Shown here: piece after piece, positions 6,446 through 13,036 of the stretch
How the letters are laid out: every line of letters begins with the position of its first letter
How positions within the stretch are numbered: the first letter of the stretch is position 1
Origin: Methanoculleus sp.
GTDB lineage: Archaea > Halobacteriota > Methanomicrobia > Methanomicrobiales > Methanoculleaceae
NCBI GenBank assembly: GCA_023230425.1
Contig: JALNXI010000009.1
Location: 1-18,351 of the forward strand
Length of the DNA stretch: 18,351 nucleotides
Reading direction: 5' to 3'
Position numbers and translations under genes: made by a program
Notes under the pieces: generated by a model
What the model saw: the letters and a program-made list of their open reading frames with translations, nothing else
The model's database searches: none
What the model was told of the DNA's origin: nothing

Positions 6446-6717
6446 TGGCCTGGCAACTCCTCCTCATGCCAAGGGCTGAGCGAAAACTCGATAAAATCCC
6501 GGACTCTGATGCCAAACGAATCAAGGACGAGCTCTGCGCCCTGGCAGACGAGCCGTACCCTCGCCTGTACGCCAAAAAACTGAAAGGACACCAGAACAGT
6601 CCGTTGCACTCTTTTCGTGTGGGGCAGTACCGGATCATTCTTGTGTTCGAGGACAATGTGATGATTATTACCGTGATCGATATCGGAAACCGGAGTAAAG
6701 TCTATCGGAAATATTGA
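6445..6717 (+). CDS. RelE/ParE-family toxin
   Basis: This 90-residue basic protein has the RelE/ParE fold pattern: helices with PRAERKLDKIPDSDAKRIKD, then KKLKGHQNSPLHSFRVGQYR, and strands IILVFEDNVMIITVIDIGNR ending KVYRKY. RelE-type toxins cleave mRNA on the ribosome, while ParE-type ones poison gyrase. The conserved FRVGxYRI segment and the arginines near the C-terminus are present, but I cannot decide between the two activities. ATG 6445 overlaps the antitoxin stop by one base; an in-frame TTG at 6442 would add only one residue. The antitoxin-then-toxin order is standard. As part of a relic element it probably acts as an addiction module. Confidence 0.85.
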   Translation: MAWQLLLMPRAERKLDKIPDSDAKRIKDELCALADEPYPRLYAKKLKGHQNSPLHSFRVGQYRIILVFEDNVMIITVIDIGNRSKVYRKY

Positions 6718-6779
6718 TGTGTCGCGAAAACTGCGAAACTGATAAGTCAATCCCAACTCATTAGCTGGCACGCGACACA
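6718..6779. repeat. 9-bp inverted repeat after toxin gene
   Basis: TGTGTCGCG (6718-6726) and CGCGACACA (6771-6779) are perfect inverted copies 44 bases apart, starting on the base after the toxin stop codon. They could be a long-loop hairpin ending the toxin mRNA, recombinase half-sites or the end of a lost element. No T-tract follows. Confidence 0.5.
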
Positions 6780-6839
6780 GCACCAGCTGACCGGGACGAA
6801 CGATCGCTTTCGGCGCTGGCTCTCTTTTGCATATCTGCG

Positions 6840-6870
6840 CGGTATACCGGGGGTACCGAACTTAAAGTTC
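6840..6870. repeat. Two palindromes beside distal att copy
   Basis: CGGTATACCG (6840-6849) is a perfect palindrome, and GAACTT-A-AAGTTC (6858-6870) is a perfect inverted repeat about one base. Both lie within 40 bases of the distal att-like repeat, where integrase or excisionase arm sites would be expected. They could also be operators for a lost promoter. Confidence 0.4.
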
Positions 6871-6877
6871 TGATATT

Positions 6878-6891
6878 CGCCCGGGGGTATG
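6878..6891 (+). repeat. Putative attR: tRNA 3' end direct repeat, copy 2
   Basis: This is an exact copy of the 14 bases ending tRNA-Gln at 4835-4848, in the same orientation. A weaker nine-base match (CCGGGGGTA, 6847-6855) lies nearby, so local base bias contributes a little. Confidence 0.6.
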
Positions 6892-7012
6892 CGAGTGTCG
6901 TATACAGTATCTCTACCGGTAGGGGCGGGGGAGACCTCCTCGAAACTCTCCGAGTTTCTCATGCTCCCTTCGGTCGCACTCCCCGGCCCTGCAACTCCCC
7001 CGGGTTCCACAC

Positions 7013-7022
7013 AATTCTTAAG
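7013..7022 (+). promoter_or_regulatory. TATA-like box of antiporter gene
   Basis: AATTCTTAAG lies about 30 bases before ATG 7049 in an otherwise GC-rich stretch. This predicts a nearly leaderless transcript. Confidence 0.4.
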
Positions 7023-7048
7023 GCCCTCCTCCCAGATCATGAGTAACA

Positions 7049-8236
7049 ATGGAAAGCGCCGCCCTAGCAATTGAGATCCAGATGAGCCTCCTCCTCTTCC
7101 TCGCACTCGCCGGCTACCTTGTGGCATCCCGAATCAACCAGTCGGCGACGATCGGGGCCATTCTCGTGGGGGTGCTGGTCGGGCCGAGCGTGCTCGGCCT
7201 GATCACCTACACGGACTTTGTCCAGAGTCTGGCCCACCTGGGTGCGATCATCCTCCTCTTCGTCATCGGATTCGAGTTTAACGTAAGGGATATCATTGAT
7301 GTGCGTTACGGTGTCATCGCGTTACTCGGCGTGGTCATACCGTGGATAGGTGGCTATGCCACCACCGTCCTCTTCGGGTTCGACTTCGCGAGCGCAGTCT
7401 TCGTCGGCACAGCGCTGACCGCGACGAGTATCGCTATCACCGCAAACGTCCTCAAAGAGATCGGCGTGCTCCAGACCGGGGCCGCGAAGGCAATCATCGG
7501 CGCCGCGGTCATCGACGACGTTCTCTCCCTCCTGGTGCTTGCTGTCGCCACCGACCTGGTGGTGACCGGGGATGTCTCGGTGGTATCGGTCGGCGTGATG
7601 CTTGCCAAGGCCGTGGGCTTCATCGTCATCGCCGGTGCTGTCGGGTATTTCGGCATACGAAAGTTCATCCAGCGGATGGACGCAACACCTCTGGCGCGGA
7701 AGTATCCCGAGTTCGTCTTCATCTTCGCCATGATGATGGCGTTCCTCTACGCGATGCTCGCCGATCTCGTGGGGCTGTCGGGGATCATCGGCGCGTTCAT
7801 CGCCGGGGTTGCCTTCGCCGGCGTCGAGCTCCAGCAGAGCAAGGGTGTCAAGGAGGGCGCCGAGTATTTCCAGATCATATTCGCCTCTATCTTCTTCGTA
7901 TCGCTCGGGATCCTCGCGGATGTCCGTGCACTCACGCCCGACATGGTTCTCTTCCTCCTGGTGCTGACTCTCGTTGCCATCATCACCAAGGTCGTCGGGT
8001 GCGGCCTGCCGGCCCGGATGATGGGGATGTGCCGGGAAGACTCCCTCATCATCGGGTTCGGGATGGCGCCGCGGGGCGAGGTGGCGATGATCGTCGCGCT
8101 GATAGGGCTGAATTCAGGGCTTATCGGTCAGGGAGTCTTTGTGGTGGTCGTTCTGATGAGCCTGCTGACCACCATCATCACACCGATTGTCTACCGAAAC
8201 TGGTTCTTCAAGGGCGCGTACTGCGCCACGGAGTAA
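7049..8236 (+). CDS. CPA2-family Na+/H+ antiporter (NapA-like)
   Basis: This 395-residue polytopic membrane protein of the cation:proton antiporter-2 family exchanges protons for sodium or potassium across the cell membrane. It is almost wholly hydrophobic, with about 12-13 membrane helices. The ion-site pair D156-D157 lies in GAAVIDDVLSLLVL, the two-aspartate form seen in electrogenic NapA-like exchangers. ALTATSIAI at 122-130 matches the unwound crossing helix, K314 lies where NapA has its salt-bridge lysine, and PRGEVA at 341-346 is the conserved late motif. There is no C-terminal TrkA-N domain, unlike KefB/KefC, so the protein is the bare transport unit. It is monocistronic, with its own promoter and a likely terminator. 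In methanogens, which couple energy to Na+, such exchangers set the Na+/H+ balance. Confidence 0.88.
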   Translation: MESAALAIEIQMSLLLFLALAGYLVASRINQSATIGAILVGVLVGPSVLGLITYTDFVQSLAHLGAIILLFVIGFEFNVRDIIDVRYGVIALLGVVIPWIGGYATTVLFGFDFASAVFVGTALTATSIAITANVLKEIGVLQTGAAKAIIGAAVIDDVLSLLVLAVATDLVVTGDVSVVSVGVMLAKAVGFIVIAGAVGYFGIRKFIQRMDATPLARKYPEFVFIFAMMMAFLYAMLADLVGLSGIIGAFIAGVAFAGVELQQSKGVKEGAEYFQIIFASIFFVSLGILADVRALTPDMVLFLLVLTLVAIITKVVGCGLPARMMGMCREDSLIIGFGMAPRGEVAMIVALIGLNSGLIGQGVFVVVVLMSLLTTIITPIVYRNWFFKGAYCATE

Positions 8237-8293
8237 ACCGGGCCGGTCGCCGGAGCGGGGCGCGAGAAGAAACTGGAGGGAGGAGGTTAGGAA

Positions 8294-8329
8294 GGCGCCC
8301 GCCTGAACGCGCCCCCTATTTCTCTTTTG
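8294..8329 (+). terminator. Putative terminator of antiporter gene
   Basis: GGCGC (8294-8298) and GCGCC (8309-8313) can pair, and a pyrimidine-rich T stretch follows (CTATTTCTCTTTT). It lies about 60 bases after the stop codon, in the gap between convergent genes. Confidence 0.4.
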
Positions 8330-8368
8330 ATAATCGCAGGGCTGGGGGCGGCACGCCTGCTCCCGGCA

Positions 8369-8397
8369 GGAAAAATAGAGGCGGGATTGCAGTCCCG
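8369..8397 (-). terminator. Putative terminator of rubrerythrin-like gene
   Basis: On the - strand, just after the stop codon, CGGGA and TCCCG (8393-8397 with 8382-8386) form a small hairpin, followed by a run containing five T residues (the A-run at about 8370-8375 on the + strand). Confidence 0.45.
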
Positions 8398-8399
8398 GA

Positions 8400-8855
8400 T
8401 CACCAGACTTCTGGAAACGCCATGTTGGTATAGATATCCTCGAGGCGTGCCTTGTGCCCCCGCTCCATCGAGGCGAGGCTCTCGAATAACTCGATCTGCT
8501 CTGGATCCACGCTCAGTCCTGCAAGTTGGGTGTACATCTGCATTGCGTCGAGTTCTTTCCGGATAGCGATAACGAGGCCGTCGAGCGGTTTTAAGTCGGC
8601 CGAGAGCGGGGGGGTCGCGAGGGCGTCGGCGACCTTGTAGTCCCGCTTCGTGTTGAACCCGAGTTTTGCAGGTTCTTTCAGGAGAAGGCCCTCAAGAGTC
8701 TTTCTGTGTTTGCTCTCCTCACCGGCAAGCTCGTTGAAGAGGTCTTTTAAACTCTCATCCGTGACCTTCTCCCTGACCGTGCGATAGAAGGTGTAGGACT
8801 CAATCTCTCTCTCGATGGCGTTCGATATAATAGAGCGGTACTCTTCGGTATCCAT
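8400..8855 (-). CDS. Rubrerythrin-like diiron protein
   Basis: This 151-residue protein has the ferritin-like four-helix fold used by rubrerythrins, which reduce peroxide or handle iron in anaerobes. Ligand motifs are visible in both helix pairs: glutamates at 15-19 (AIEREIES) with EESKH at 46-50, and E101 (RKELDAM) with MERGH at 130-134, giving two ExxH motifs. The C-terminal rubredoxin domain of classical rubrerythrin is absent, so an outside electron donor would be needed. I chose ATG 8855 (MDTEEYRS); the frame is open 62 codons further, but those residues are not ferritin-like and overlap the promoter. It lies downstream of thrS with a 211-base gap and its own promoter, so it is probably a single gene. 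The substrate is unproven. Confidence 0.8.
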   Translation of the reverse strand: MDTEEYRSIISNAIEREIESYTFYRTVREKVTDESLKDLFNELAGEESKHRKTLEGLLLKEPAKLGFNTKRDYKVADALATPPLSADLKPLDGLVIAIRKELDAMQMYTQLAGLSVDPEQIELFESLASMERGHKARLEDIYTNMAFPEVW

Positions 8856-8890
8856 GACTTCATGCACCGGTGGGCAGTAGTCTCCGGAGG

Positions 8891-8900
8891 CTTTAATCTT
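8891..8900 (-). promoter_or_regulatory. TATA-like box of rubrerythrin-like gene
   Basis: On the - strand this reads AAGATTAAAG, about 40 bases upstream of the ATG at 8855. It supports that start over the longer open frame. Confidence 0.4.
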
Positions 8901-9054
8901 TTGGGGCGGCCCGTTGTATCGCGCCGCTATGGGGGTGGGAGCCGGATGATACCTGCCTTGAAACGTCACGCTGGGGAGATGAGTCCGGACTGAGTGGGTG
9001 CTGAGATAACGGAAGATAAGGAGGCCTTGCCCCAAAGGCAATGCCCGGGCTACG

Positions 9055-9060
9055 AAAAAA
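9055..9060 (-). terminator. T-tract after thrS
   Basis: On the - strand six T residues begin seven bases after the thrS stop codon. A small hairpin (TTGCC 9027-9031 with GGCAA 9037-9041) lies further downstream. The run suits T-tract termination by archaeal RNA polymerase. Confidence 0.5.
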
Positions 9061-9066
9061 GGGTGG

Positions 9067-10902
9067 TTAGATGAACCGGGGCTTCTGGGAGAGGAGCCGT
9101 GGGGTGTAGAGCGGACGGAAGGGTTTTCCGGCGGTCTCCATCTTCACCGCCTGGATGAGCTCGTCCTCGCTCATAACCTCCTTGTAAGGCTTCTTCTTCT
9201 CCGAGAGTTTCCGGATGGTGACCGTGAGCCTGCCGGTCTCGGCCTCCTGGTCGCCGATCACCGCGACGTAGGGCGCCCAGTCCATCCCTGCCTCGCGGAC
9301 CTTCTTGTTCACGCTCTCTTCCCGGTCGTCGACGTCCGCCCGGATGCAGGCAGCGTTCAGGCGGGCACCAATCTCCTCGGCGAAGCAGACATGCCGCTCC
9401 GCCACCGGGACCAGCCTGACCTGCGTCGGGGCGAGCCAGGTCGGGAACGAGGGGACCTCCTGGACCCCGGTCTTCTCGAGCAGCGCGCAGATCACCCGCT
9501 CGATCGAGCCCGTCGGCGAGCAGTGGAGAATCGGGGGATGGACCTCCATTCCCTCAGGGGTGTAATACTTGATATCGAACCGGTCTGCGCTCTCGACGTC
9601 GATCTGGACCGTCGGGTTCTCGATTGGCCTGCCCTGTGCATCGATCGCCGCGAGGTCTGCTTTAGCGATCCAGTAGTGTGTCCGCTCCGAGAGGACCTCG
9701 ATCAGCATCGGCACACCTGACTTCGCGACGATCCCCTTCACCCAGAGTTCATACTGGTCAAAGAAGTCCCGCGTGCACCGGAAGACCCCCACGAGCGGGG
9801 TCTCGAGGTCCTCGCCGCTCTTCCAGCCTATCGCGAGCTGCTCCTCGAAGGCCGCAAGTGCGCCGTCCGCGTCCCGGCAGAGGGTGTGCATATCGGGCAT
9901 CGTGAAGGCGCGGAGCCGCTTGAGTCCGATCACTTCCCCCTTCTGCTCGTGCCGGAACGAGTAGGTCGAGAGCTCGTAGAGCTTCATCGGGAGGGTGTTC
10001 GGTGAGATATGCATATCGTGCATGATGGAGAACATGCCGAAACACGCCGCGAACCGGAGCATCATATCGCGGTTGCCGCTCTTGAACCGGTACTGCCGTT
10101 CCCCGAACTTGGCAGCGTGCTCCGCGATCGCCTGGTCACCGAGGTCGTACATCACCGGGGTCTCTACCGGCATGCCGCCGTACTCGAGCACCCGTGCAAG
10201 GACGTAGTCGGCGAGGAGGTCCCGGATCAGCTTGCCCCGGGGCATCCAGCGGAGGTTCCCGACGTCCGAGCGCGGCTCGTACTCCACGAGTTCCTTGGCC
10301 CGCATCAGGTCCACGTGGACCGGCTCGACCCCTTCCGGCCCCGGATACCCGAGTTCCTTCCGGATCAAGGAGGCGAGGGGTGTGTTCTCCTCCGCGTAGA
10401 TGGCCGCATCTTTGCGTTCCCCTTCGGGAGTGAAGACGAAGAATTCATGCTGGATCTCTTTCTTCGGGGCGGCCGCTGCTTCGCCGGGCACGATCGTCCG
10501 AGAGAGTTCCGAGAGCGGGTGGCCTTTGCAGGAGAGCGAGAAGGCCTTGTACCAGCCGAACGGGGCCCGTTTCACAACAAAGTCGCCCTCCCCGGCAACG
10601 GTCTCCTCGATACCCCGGAGAGCGCTCACCGCCGCTTCCGGCGATGCAAGGTCGGAGGAGAGGTGGGCATAGGGGTAGATCATGATATTGGTAGTGCCGA
10701 GCTGCCGGGCAGTGGTGATGATCTCGTCCGCCGCCTGCCTGACGGCATCCCCGATATTCTCCTCATCGACAGACTCAACCGCGCAGAAGACGGCAAGCGC
10801 CTCATCGAGGGCGTCTTTTGGAACGACGTCCTCTTCGGCGACCTTCGTCTTCTTCCGGGCCTCGTATTCGATATGATCTGAGTGGATTAGAAGAAGTCGC
10901 AT
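9067..10902 (-). CDS. thrS: Threonyl-tRNA synthetase, archaeal type
   Basis: This 611-residue class II synthetase charges tRNA-Thr. Residues 1 to about 137 form the archaeal editing domain, related to D-aminoacyl-tRNA deacylase, which removes wrongly attached serine; HPLSELSR at 128-135 ends it. This replaces the bacterial N1/N2 domains. The catalytic core covers about 200-490: the zinc ligands are C287 (AACFGM), H339 (MPDMH) and H460 (ILHCSP), motif 2 has R317 in YSFRHEQ, and motif 3 is GSIERVICALLE at 465-476. The anticodon-binding domain follows at about 495-595. The length is normal for archaea and the gene is intact. It has its own TATA box (10941-10950) and a T-tract after the stop, so it is probably transcribed alone although surrounded by - strand genes. 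Confidence 0.95.
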   Translation of the reverse strand: MRLLLIHSDHIEYEARKKTKVAEEDVVPKDALDEALAVFCAVESVDEENIGDAVRQAADEIITTARQLGTTNIMIYPYAHLSSDLASPEAAVSALRGIEETVAGEGDFVVKRAPFGWYKAFSLSCKGHPLSELSRTIVPGEAAAAPKKEIQHEFFVFTPEGERKDAAIYAEENTPLASLIRKELGYPGPEGVEPVHVDLMRAKELVEYEPRSDVGNLRWMPRGKLIRDLLADYVLARVLEYGGMPVETPVMYDLGDQAIAEHAAKFGERQYRFKSGNRDMMLRFAACFGMFSIMHDMHISPNTLPMKLYELSTYSFRHEQKGEVIGLKRLRAFTMPDMHTLCRDADGALAAFEEQLAIGWKSGEDLETPLVGVFRCTRDFFDQYELWVKGIVAKSGVPMLIEVLSERTHYWIAKADLAAIDAQGRPIENPTVQIDVESADRFDIKYYTPEGMEVHPPILHCSPTGSIERVICALLEKTGVQEVPSFPTWLAPTQVRLVPVAERHVCFAEEIGARLNAACIRADVDDREESVNKKVREAGMDWAPYVAVIGDQEAETGRLTVTIRKLSEKKKPYKEVMSEDELIQAVKMETAGKPFRPLYTPRLLSQKPRFI

Positions 10903-10940
10903 TGTTATCCCCAGTTGAATCGTTCAATATCTGTTTTCCT

Positions 10941-10950
10941 GCTATATAGT
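10941..10950 (-). promoter_or_regulatory. TATA-like box of thrS
   Basis: On the - strand ACTATATAGC lies about 40 bases upstream of the thrS ATG at 10902. The same 146-base gap holds a 7-bp inverted repeat (GGCGGGA 10966-10972 with TCCCGCC 10983-10989) that might end transcription from dcd. Confidence 0.55.
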
Positions 10951-11048
10951 GCATAACGCTGGAGAGGCGGGAGCACATGACGTCCCGCCCGCCCCCTCAG
11001 CGCCGGGAGGCGGAATGCGCGAGTTTGCCGGACTCACGGTGGTATACA

Positions 11049-11606
11049 TCACGCGCGGCGCGCATTCTCGTGGTAGCGGGAGAGGGTCGCCTGCTGCTGG
11101 TCCATGTACTTCGCATCCCTCTTCATGTTGTACGGGCGCGCGGCGCGATCCGTGCGGTAGAAGACTAACTGCCCGATCGGCATCCCCGCATAGACCCGGA
11201 CCGGCCGGGAGTTCACGTTGCACATCTCGAGCGTGATCGTCCCCCGGAACCCTGCGTCGATCCAGCCCCCCGTCTGGTGGAGCTCGATCCCCAGGCGGGC
11301 GATGCTGCTCTTCCCCTCGATGCTTGCCACGACGTCATCGGGGAGTTCGATCGTCTCCAGGGTCTCGGCGAGGAGGAACTGCCCTGGAGCAAGGACGACA
11401 GAGTCGCCCACCATCTCCTCAACGTTCGAGCAGACGCTATCCTTCTCGTAAGGGTCGATCACGGTCTCCCCCGGGACATACCAGACGAAGTGCGAACCGA
11501 GCCTGATATCCAGGGAATTGGGCTGGATCAAGCCGGGATCATAAGGTTCCACCCGGATATACCCGCGCCTGATGCGATCTTCTATCTGCCAGTCGACAAG
11601 AATCAT
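11049..11606 (-). CDS. dcd: dCTP deaminase
   Basis: This 185-residue enzyme of the dCTP deaminase/dUTPase trimeric fold converts dCTP to dUTP, a route to dTMP. Family signatures are PNSLDIRLG at 29-37, EGKSSIARLG at 97-106 (nucleotide contacts S100, S101, R104), and HQTGGWIDAGFRGTITLE at 110-127, which ends in the catalytic glutamate E127. GMPIGQLVF follows at 141-149. Some archaeal members, such as that of Methanocaldococcus, also hydrolyse dUTP to dUMP; I cannot tell which type this is. The start is supported by AGGAG just before the ATG. It follows trmJ by 27 bases and is the last gene of the leftward cluster. Confidence 0.93.
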   Translation of the reverse strand: MILVDWQIEDRIRRGYIRVEPYDPGLIQPNSLDIRLGSHFVWYVPGETVIDPYEKDSVCSNVEEMVGDSVVLAPGQFLLAETLETIELPDDVVASIEGKSSIARLGIELHQTGGWIDAGFRGTITLEMCNVNSRPVRVYAGMPIGQLVFYRTDRAARPYNMKRDAKYMDQQQATLSRYHENARRA

Positions 11607-11633
11607 GCTCCTAGATCTCTCCTTTAAGCCGGT

Positions 11634-12335
11634 TTATTCTTTGTTGTTTTCGAGATGCCACTCCGTCCGGCGCATCAGCCCGTGAAGTGTGCTCACCTCG
11701 CGGATGGTCAGTTTCGTTCGGCCGAGCACCCGGCGGAGGATGATCATCGTGTTCTCCCGCTTGAAGTCCGGGTGGTCTATCCGGTCGAGGAACGCACCGA
11801 AGTGCCGGTAGAGCGAATCCATCTCCACCGGCCCCGCGAGGGGATAGGTCCCGCGGGGCAGGTCCGCAAGTTCGTAGCAGAGGATGCCCACCGCGTGGGA
11901 GAGGTTCAGGATAGGATACACATTCGATGTCGGGATGGTGCAGATCAGATTTGCCCGCTTCAGTTCCTCGTTTGCAAGGCCCCAGTTCTCCCGCCCGAAG
12001 AGGACCGCGACCGTCCCGTCGATATCGGCGACGGCCTCCCGGACCTCCGCCGGCGCGTAGTAGGGCATCCGCATCGGGGTGCAGACCGACTTGCTCACCT
12101 CGCCGGTCGTCGCGACAACGAAGTCAAACTCGCGGTAGACCTCGTTGACTGTCATCCGGCGAGCCCCCTCCAGGACATCCCGGGCATGAGAGGCGCGCAT
12201 CACGGCATCGTTGCCGAGCGGGCAGGGGTTGACCAGCACCAGCCGGGTAAACCCGAAGTTCTTCATCACCCGGGCGGCAAACCCGACGTTCCCCTCGTAG
12301 AGGGGTTCAACCAGGACGATAGAGACCTCAGGCAT
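11634..12335 (-). CDS. trmJ: TrmJ-family tRNA 2'-O-methyltransferase
   Basis: This 233-residue SPOUT-class (TrmH/SpoU) enzyme probably methylates the 2'-OH of nucleotide 32 in tRNA anticodon loops using S-adenosylmethionine. Motif 1 is EPLYEGNVGFAARVMKNFGF at 10-29, with N16 and R22. Motif 2, LFGRENWGLANEEL, is at 112-125. Motif 3, with the trefoil-knot cofactor loop, is PILNLSHAVGILCYEL at 141-156. The C-terminal helices (about 170-233) match the dimerising tail of TrmJ. Family spacing and length are normal. Archaeal TrmJ studied in Sulfolobus acts on C32; specificity here is inferred. The gene starts three bases after the lipid synthase stop and is probably cotranscribed with it. Confidence 0.85.
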   Translation of the reverse strand: MPEVSIVLVEPLYEGNVGFAARVMKNFGFTRLVLVNPCPLGNDAVMRASHARDVLEGARRMTVNEVYREFDFVVATTGEVSKSVCTPMRMPYYAPAEVREAVADIDGTVAVLFGRENWGLANEELKRANLICTIPTSNVYPILNLSHAVGILCYELADLPRGTYPLAGPVEMDSLYRHFGAFLDRIDHPDFKRENTMIILRRVLGRTKLTIREVSTLHGLMRRTEWHLENNKE

Positions 12336-12338
12336 GCC

Positions 12339-13031
12339 TCACTGTACCGCCCGGACCGTCGCCCGGAGCACATCAATCCCTTCCTCGTAGACTGCGTTAC
12401 CTACAACGATTGTGTCGGCAATGCGGCCCATCTCCGCCGCCTGCTCCGCCGAGCGGATCCCGCCGCCGTAGTAGAGGGTGGCATCCTCGATTGCTTCGGC
12501 TGCTGCCTGCACGATTCCTGGATCTCCGTAGGTCCCGCTGTACTCGATGTAGACGATTGGGAACCCAAAGTAACGGTCCGCCACCTCCACGAACGCGGCC
12601 ACATCCTCCTTCGTGAGGGTGCAGTCCGCCCCTGTCACCCGCCCGACGGCGGAGTTCGGGTTGAGGACGATGTAGGCCTCAGGCACCACCAACTCCCAGT
12701 TAACGCTGCTCGCGTGGCGAAGCCAGGCGTAGTGCTTCCCGACGATCCAGCGGACGTCATTCGTGTTCATCACGCTCGGCACGAAGAGGTGGTCGATCGC
12801 CCCGTCGAATATGGCGCAGTCGGGGCTCGCCGGCTCCACTACCAGCGGCAGTCCGTAGGCAGAGACCAGATCCAGGAGTTCGCGGAGGTTCTCCCGCGTC
12901 ACGTTCAGGGTGCCCGAGAGCATCAGGGCATCGGTCCCGCTCGTCACGATCTCCTCGACAACGCCCGGCGGTAGGTGTTTGTCGGGGTCCAGTTTCGTCA
13001 CGTGTGCCCAGGTCTTCCAGTTCGCGTGCAT
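12339..13031 (-). CDS. Geranylgeranylglyceryl phosphate synthase
   Basis: This TIM-barrel enzyme of the PcrB/GGGPS family joins geranylgeranyl diphosphate to sn-glycerol-1-phosphate, the first committed ether-bond step of archaeal membrane lipids. From ATG 13031 it is 230 residues. Signatures are HVTKLDPD at 10-17, LSGTLNVT at 38-45, YIEYSGTYGDPG at 161-172 (E163 and the phosphate loop), YYGGGIRS at 187-194 and VVGNAVYE at 209-216. A GTG at 13038-13040 in frame would add three residues and overlaps the topA stop as GTGA; I prefer the ATG because MHANWKTW matches the family's beginning. Translational coupling with topA is likely either way. It is a strong marker of archaeal origin. Confidence 0.93.
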   Translation of the reverse strand: MHANWKTWAHVTKLDPDKHLPPGVVEEIVTSGTDALMLSGTLNVTRENLRELLDLVSAYGLPLVVEPASPDCAIFDGAIDHLFVPSVMNTNDVRWIVGKHYAWLRHASSVNWELVVPEAYIVLNPNSAVGRVTGADCTLTKEDVAAFVEVADRYFGFPIVYIEYSGTYGDPGIVQAAAEAIEDATLYYGGGIRSAEQAAEMGRIADTIVVGNAVYEEGIDVLRATVRAVQ

Positions 13032-13036
13032 AAGTG

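Larger units (their letters stand above)
4835..6891. mobile_element. Relic tRNA-Gln-targeted integrative element
   Basis: About 2 kb lie between two exact 14-base direct repeats, the first being the 3' end of tRNA-Gln. Inside, in order, are an integrase N-terminal stub reading away from the tRNA, three overlapping broken genes, a second broken copy of the first of these, an intact antitoxin-toxin pair, and inverted repeats near the distal repeat. All genes read in the tRNA direction. The flanking genes are intact, so decay is confined to the interval. The layout matches that of tRNA-integrated archaeal plasmids or proviruses, heavily deleted. The catalytic part of the integrase is absent, so the relic cannot move on its own. 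Boundaries rest on the repeat and the gene pattern; I have no comparison genome. Confidence 0.6.
6718..7048. other. Intergenic region with element end and antiporter promoter
   Basis: This 331-base gap holds no gene that I can support. An ATG-started frame at 6889-7074 has no recognisable features. It contains, in order, a 9-bp inverted repeat (6718-6779), two palindromes (6840-6849 and 6858-6870), the distal att-like repeat (6878-6891), a 7-bp hairpin (GAAACTC 6942-6948 with GAGTTTC 6952-6958) and a TATA-like box near 7013-7022. GCTCCCTTCGG at 6963-6973 also occurs at 1437-1447 in another gap. Confidence 0.5.

Noticed and set aside
6889..7074. 61-residue frame in the gap before the antiporter
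   Set aside because: It starts inside the att-like repeat, overlaps the antiporter start and has no motif or ribosome site.
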